NCBI GenBank assembly: GCA_018716485.1
Contig: DVJY01000065.1
Span: forward strand, 25,653 to 89,652
DNA from: Candidatus Scybalocola faecipullorum
Lineage (GTDB): Bacteria > Bacillota > Clostridia > Lachnospirales > Lachnospiraceae
Length of the DNA: 64,000 nucleotides
Direction of reading: 5' to 3'
Shown: in pieces, positions 60,651 to 64,000 of the stretch
Layout of the letters: each line of letters begins with the position of its first letter
Position numbering within the stretch: the stretch's first letter is position 1
Made by a program: the position numbers and the translations under genes
Notes under the pieces: model-generated
The model's database searches: none
What the model was told of the DNA's origin: nothing
Seen by the model: only the letters and a program-made list of their open reading frames with translations

Positions 60651-61526
60651 CTAATTCTGAGGCATAAGAGCATCTTTGAGCACCTCAATTTCAAAATGAT
60701 CTGTTGTTGAACTGCCGCCTTGACGGTGACGCGCCGCGGCCATGGCGATGGCGGATAGAACCATCGTAAAGGCTGTTTCTACAGGATAATAATATTTGAA
60801 AAGCGAAGTATCCATAGCCGGGATAATCACAGACATATCCGACAGTTTTGCCAGAGGAGACGCCGGGGCTGTCGTTAAGGCAATCACACAGGCGTCCCGG
60901 CTTTTAATGAGCTGAGCATTTTCAACGGTATCCTGACTGGCGCCGCTGTGGGAAATGAAAAGAGCAGCCGTATTTTTTTTGGCAAGGACAGAAATCTGTT
61001 TCATAGAAATGTGGTCCCATGCGATAAGAGACGGGATTCCCAAGGATTTCATGCGTTCGCAAAAAACGAATCCGGATTGTCCTGAATAGATAAAACCGTA
61101 AATGAGCAGCAGGTCGCAGCTGCATATTGTATCTGCAATACGGATAAGCTGAAAATAATCCAGCTGAGTATACATTTTTTCCAGAAGATGAGATGTGCCT
61201 GAAAAAAACCGGCGCAGTCGTTCTTCAAACGAGGCGGAACTTCCGTTTTGAAGCAGTTCCTTCTGGTATTGGATGCTTGTATGATTAAAAGCAGCCTTGG
61301 CGATTTCGACTTTTAATTCACTGTATCCGGAATAACCGATGACCTTGCAGAAGCGGACAATGCTTGATTCGGACGTTCCGCACTGCTGGGCAGTTTCTTT
61401 AACCGACTGATAGATGATTTGGTCGGCTTCTTTTAAAATATAGTCAGCAATCCGTTTTTCCTTCGGATGGAAGGAGGAATATTTGTTTTGAATTCTGACT
61501 AATGGACTTTCGTTGTATGTATTCAT
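60651..61526 (-). CDS. RpiR-family transcriptional regulator
   Basis: A 291-residue regulator with an N-terminal HTH (residues 1-80; VKETAQQCGTSESSIVRFCKVIGYSGYSELK) and a C-terminal SIS domain (about 125-265; ALFISHSGASQDTVENA) that senses sugar phosphates. It is divergent from the metallophosphoesterase and sugar-binding protein genes, with two inverted GGAA-N5-TTCC sites in between. It probably controls those genes and itself. The sugar is unknown. Confidence 0.92.
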   Translation of the reverse strand: MNTYNESPLVRIQNKYSSFHPKEKRIADYILKEADQIIYQSVKETAQQCGTSESSIVRFCKVIGYSGYSELKVEIAKAAFNHTSIQYQKELLQNGSSASFEERLRRFFSGTSHLLEKMYTQLDYFQLIRIADTICSCDLLLIYGFIYSGQSGFVFCERMKSLGIPSLIAWDHISMKQISVLAKKNTAALFISHSGASQDTVENAQLIKSRDACVIALTTAPASPLAKLSDMSVIIPAMDTSLFKYYYPVETAFTMVLSAIAMAAARHRQGGSSTTDHFEIEVLKDALMPQN

Positions 61527-61666
61527 TGAAAAAAATTTCCTTTCTGATCATTTTTTAATTATCATACTATCATAAAAAAGTGAGATTTGTGTTAAATTCA
61601 AAAGAAATTCCGGCAAAGAATAAGCGGGCAAAAAGAAAATTACAGACCGACTGATTTCACGAAAAA

Positions 61667-61679
61667 GGAATTTTGTTCC
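61667..61679. promoter_or_regulatory. Putative RpiR operator, site 1
   Basis: GGAATTTTGTTCC, a GGAA-N5-TTCC dyad. Its exact reverse complement occurs at 61750-61762, 83 bp away (about eight helical turns). Confidence 0.55.
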
Positions 61680-61749
61680 GCAAATTACTTGGATTTTGCG
61701 GACAATATGCAATTTACCCATATTTCACAAAGTTTAACGCAGATTTGGT

Positions 61750-61762
61750 GGAACAAAATTCC
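61750..61762. promoter_or_regulatory. Putative RpiR operator, site 2
   Basis: GGAACAAAATTCC, the inverted copy of site 1. It overlaps the expected -35 of the metallophosphoesterase promoter, so binding would repress it. Confidence 0.58.
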
Positions 61763-61823
61763 GCATATCGATACAATAAAATGCGTAATCAAGAAGTTCA
61801 GCGAGTAAATCAGGAGGTATATC

Positions 61824-62654
61824 ATGAAATTTATTCATCTGACAGATACGCATATACGCTGGCAATATGACAATGACGGCATCGATGCTATTTTGGGACA
61901 GCTTAAAAAGACAGCGCCCGATCTTGAGTATATGCTTTTGCACACAGCATGGGAAGATATTGACGCAGTGATTATTACGGGCGATCTTGTTCATGAAGGG
62001 ACGGCGCGGGACTACGCTTATGTCAAAGAAATGATGGAAAAAAATGTTCCGGCACATGTGAAAATACTTTACGTCCTCGGAAATCATGACAATAAAGAAG
62101 CTTTTTATGAAGGAATCTTCGGGGAGAAGAAATCACAGTCATATTATTACACGGAAACGGCAGATGGCTACAGACTGGTTGTATTGGATTCTGCAGTGCC
62201 GGGAAAAGAATCGGGCATGATAGTGGAGGAAGAACTGGCGTGGCTGAAGGAGGTTTTGAAACAGCCTTACGGTAAAGGAAGTATAGTATTCCTGCATCAT
62301 CCGCTGTTTTGGACAGCAAAAGGCGGTGAAAGCATGGCTGCCAAAAATGGACAGGCGGTACTTGATATATTAAAAGATACCGATGTATTTGCAGTATTTT
62401 GCGGACATACACACACAAACGCGGTGAATACATTAGGAGATATGATTCAATTTACAGCAGATTCGGCAGCGTTTTCTCTTGAAACAAGAGGAAAGAATCT
62501 TGTCTTTACAGATAAGAGCGGATATGCCGTTGTGGAAGTTCATGACAAAAATGTTTCCGTGCATCAGGAAACGATGGCTCAGGATACGGCGGTTGTGGAA
62601 ATACCGTTGGATATTTTTGCAGAGCAATTAAAGAAATTAGATCATGAGGATTAG
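61824..62654 (+). CDS. Calcineurin-like metallophosphoesterase (class III cAMP phosphodiesterase/GpdQ-like)
   Basis: A 276-residue dinuclear metal phosphoesterase. All motifs are present: LTDTHI (DxH), ITGDLVHEG (GDxxx), VLGNHDN (GNHD), FLHHPLFW and CGHTHTNA (GHxH). The layout resembles CpdA and GpdQ, which cleave cyclic nucleotides or glycerophosphodiesters. AGGAGG precedes the ATG. It lies 17 bases upstream of a sugar-type binding protein that resembles UgpB, so a glycerophosphodiester role is plausible but inferred. Confidence 0.9.
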   Translation: MKFIHLTDTHIRWQYDNDGIDAILGQLKKTAPDLEYMLLHTAWEDIDAVIITGDLVHEGTARDYAYVKEMMEKNVPAHVKILYVLGNHDNKEAFYEGIFGEKKSQSYYYTETADGYRLVVLDSAVPGKESGMIVEEELAWLKEVLKQPYGKGSIVFLHHPLFWTAKGGESMAAKNGQAVLDILKDTDVFAVFCGHTHTNAVNTLGDMIQFTADSAAFSLETRGKNLVFTDKSGYAVVEVHDKNVSVHQETMAQDTAVVEIPLDIFAEQLKKLDHED

Positions 62655-62671
62655 GAAAACAGGAGGTACGT

Positions 62672-64000
62672 ATGAAATTCAGAAGATTATTATCAGCAGG
62701 ACTTTGTTTGGCGATGACAGCGGGATTTATGACGGGCTGCCAGACTGTGCAGGCTCAGGGAGGCACGAGTGCAGCGACACAGGCGGCGGCCGACAGTGAA
62801 AGTGCATCAGAAGGCGTGACATGGTCGGAAAATCTTTTAGATCCGGCAAATCCGGTGACGGTGAAATTTTATTCCTACAGTTATGCAAGCCCGGCATTTG
62901 GTACAGGGTTTCAGACGATGATGGACAATTTTAATAATGGCATCGGCAAAGAAAAAGGCGTTATTTTGGAATTTGTGGCCGATGATACAGGGACAAAGGC
63001 TGAAACTGATGTAAAGGCCGGTCAGCAGGTAGATATTGTACAGAGCGGTTTTGCAATTATCGACGGCAACAGAGACAATCTGGGCATTTCCGCTTTTGAG
63101 GATGTTTTCCAGGCAGATGAAATGGAAGCTCATTTTGAGGGAATTCCGGAAAATTGTTTGAATCTTGGACGGATTGACGGAAAAATGTACGGCCTTGCGT
63201 TTACATTCAGTACACCAATGCTGTATGTCAACGGTGATCTGCTTGAGGAAGCCGGGCTTGATCCGACGCAGGCGCCGAAGGACTGGGATGAAATGTACGA
63301 CTGGTGTGTACAGATTAAAGAAGCCACCGGAAAATATGGCCTTGCATTATCTCCGTCCAATTCTTCCGGATGGGTAACAGACAGTATTTTATATTCCAAC
63401 GGCGCAACCGTGCTGAATGAGGACCGCAGTGCTGTGGAATTTGCCAGTGAAGAAGGCGTAAAAGCATTTGAATCATGGAAACGCTTTTATATGGACGGAG
63501 TCGCTGTCGGCGGAACAGATACAGAGGCCATGCAGGCGTTTGCGGCAGGAGAAGCAGCAATGCACATTCAGTCGACCTCTGTTTATACATCATTTGTCAG
63601 TGCGGCCCAGACCGGCGGCTGGACACTGTACGGCTATCCGATGCCGGGTTTTGACGGCAATCCATCCATACCGACCAATTCAGGAAGCGCTATTGTAGTC
63701 AGACCGGACAGTGAACAGAAAGCACAGGCAATCTGGGAAGTTATTAAATATGTTACAGGCGATGAGGGATATACAATTATTACATCTGAAATCGGATATT
63801 TGCCGCTGAGACCGTATCTGGCTGAAGATGAAAACTATTTAAAAGGTTTTGTTGATGAAAATCCGATTATCAAAGCCAATATCGAACGTCTTGCGGACAT
63901 TCAGCCGGCATCGATCTGGCCGGGAGATCATGCCACAGAACTGGCGACACTGTACGGTGATATGGCGGTTAAAGCGCTGACAACAGATGCTGATATTGCA
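62672..64000 (+). CDS. Extracellular solute-binding lipoprotein, UgpB/sugar type (3' truncated by window edge)
   Basis: An open frame of 443 codons runs to the right edge without a stop. The signal peptide ends in the lipobox MTGCQ (Cys22), followed by an Ala/Ser/Gln linker. The mature part resembles family 1 solute-binding proteins: VTVKFYSYSYASPAFGTGF, GKMYGLAFTFSTPMLYVNGDLLEEAGLDP and AFAAGEAAMHIQS. UgpB-like glycerol-3-phosphate or sugar uptake is likely. CAGGAGG lies before ATG 62672. Permease genes are expected just outside the window. Regulation by the divergent RpiR protein is inferred. Confidence 0.9.
   Translation, partial: MKFRRLLSAGLCLAMTAGFMTGCQTVQAQGGTSAATQAAADSESASEGVTWSENLLDPANPVTVKFYSYSYASPAFGTGFQTMMDNFNNGIGKEKGVILEFVADDTGTKAETDVKAGQQVDIVQSGFAIIDGNRDNLGISAFEDVFQADEMEAHFEGIPENCLNLGRIDGKMYGLAFTFSTPMLYVNGDLLEEAGLDPTQAPKDWDEMYDWCVQIKEATGKYGLALSPSNSSGWVTDSILYSNGATVLNEDRSAVEFASEEGVKAFESWKRFYMDGVAVGGTDTEAMQAFAAGEAAMHIQSTSVYTSFVSAAQTGGWTLYGYPMPGFDGNPSIPTNSGSAIVVRPDSEQKAQAIWEVIKYVTGDEGYTIITSEIGYLPLRPYLAEDENYLKGFVDENPIIKANIERLADIQPASIWPGDHATELATLYGDMAVKALTTDADIA

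Larger units (their letters stand above)
61527..61823. other. 297-bp divergent regulatory region
   Basis: AT-rich region between rpiR and the metallophosphoesterase gene. It holds the two inverted GGAA-N5-TTCC sites and a possible -10 TACAAT (61772-61777) whose -35 would overlap the second site. GAAAAAAATTTCC beside the rpiR start is a third weak match. No gene is seen here. Confidence 0.6.

Noticed and set aside
1..64000. CRISPR arrays, insertion sequences, prophage genes, tRNA or rRNA genes
   Set aside because: No regularly spaced repeats, transposase or integrase genes, or tRNA-like cloverleaf sequences were recognised in any gap.

Overview
The window looks like chromosomal DNA of an anaerobic, endospore-forming Firmicute, most likely a member of Clostridia close to Lachnospiraceae. 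The support is gpr and spoIIP (sporulation/germination), a Gram-positive PolC-type polymerase, a DUF4364 protein, and the order holA-rpsT-gpr-spoIIP-lepA and pyrH-frr-uppS-cdsA-dxr-rseP-ispG-polC. Family assignment is inference; no rRNA or tRNA gene was seen. Strong Shine-Dalgarno sequences and TTGACA-N17-TATAAT promoters are frequent. GTG and TTG starts are used, including TTG for rpsT, lepA and probably rseP.

Layout. 1-2342: a UvrD/Rep-type helicase cut by the left edge, then an OGG-type DNA glycosylase. 2287-4608 (-): a CsoR-family repressor and a CPC-motif metal P-type ATPase, with a 20-bp perfect palindrome filling the spacer of the ATPase promoter. 4756-6060: a CmpB-like membrane protein built from two related halves. 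6074-12337: a heterodimeric ABC exporter, a MarR regulator and a SulP transporter, with a MarR-like palindrome at the first promoter. 12443-18543: polysaccharide deacetylase, MATE pump, siroheme reductase, PAP2 phosphatase, DUF4364 protein and a TIGR01212-type radical SAM protein. 18676-22339: a second heterodimeric ABC exporter. 22362-25765: mgtE, a PfkB kinase and an NAD-dependent epimerase. 25821-27723: an Lsa-like ABC-F protein behind a 340-nt attenuator leader with a six-codon leader peptide.

27767-37961: HD protein, holA, rpsT, gpr, spoIIP, lepA, an ArsR sensor with two candidate metal sites, a GH42 beta-galactosidase and an aspartate kinase. 38113-41884: a NitT/TauT-type ABC importer and a MATE pump. 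41980-54172: NUDIX hydrolase, rhomboid protease, then the translation, isoprenoid, envelope and replication block from pyrH to polC. A 64-nt twin-hairpin repeat sits directly before the rhomboid and uppS starts, and its second hairpin recurs before ispG with a compensatory base-pair change.

54220-60515 is the most unusual region. An overlapping six-gene set encodes an orphan NifH-type iron protein with both cluster-ligand cysteines kept, a D-aminoacylase-family amidohydrolase, and a complete PotABCD-like transporter. It follows a strong promoter and a large terminator-like hairpin. No NifDK/BchNB-type partner is visible. 60651-64000: an RpiR regulator divergent from a metallophosphoesterase and a sugar-binding lipoprotein that runs off the right edge.
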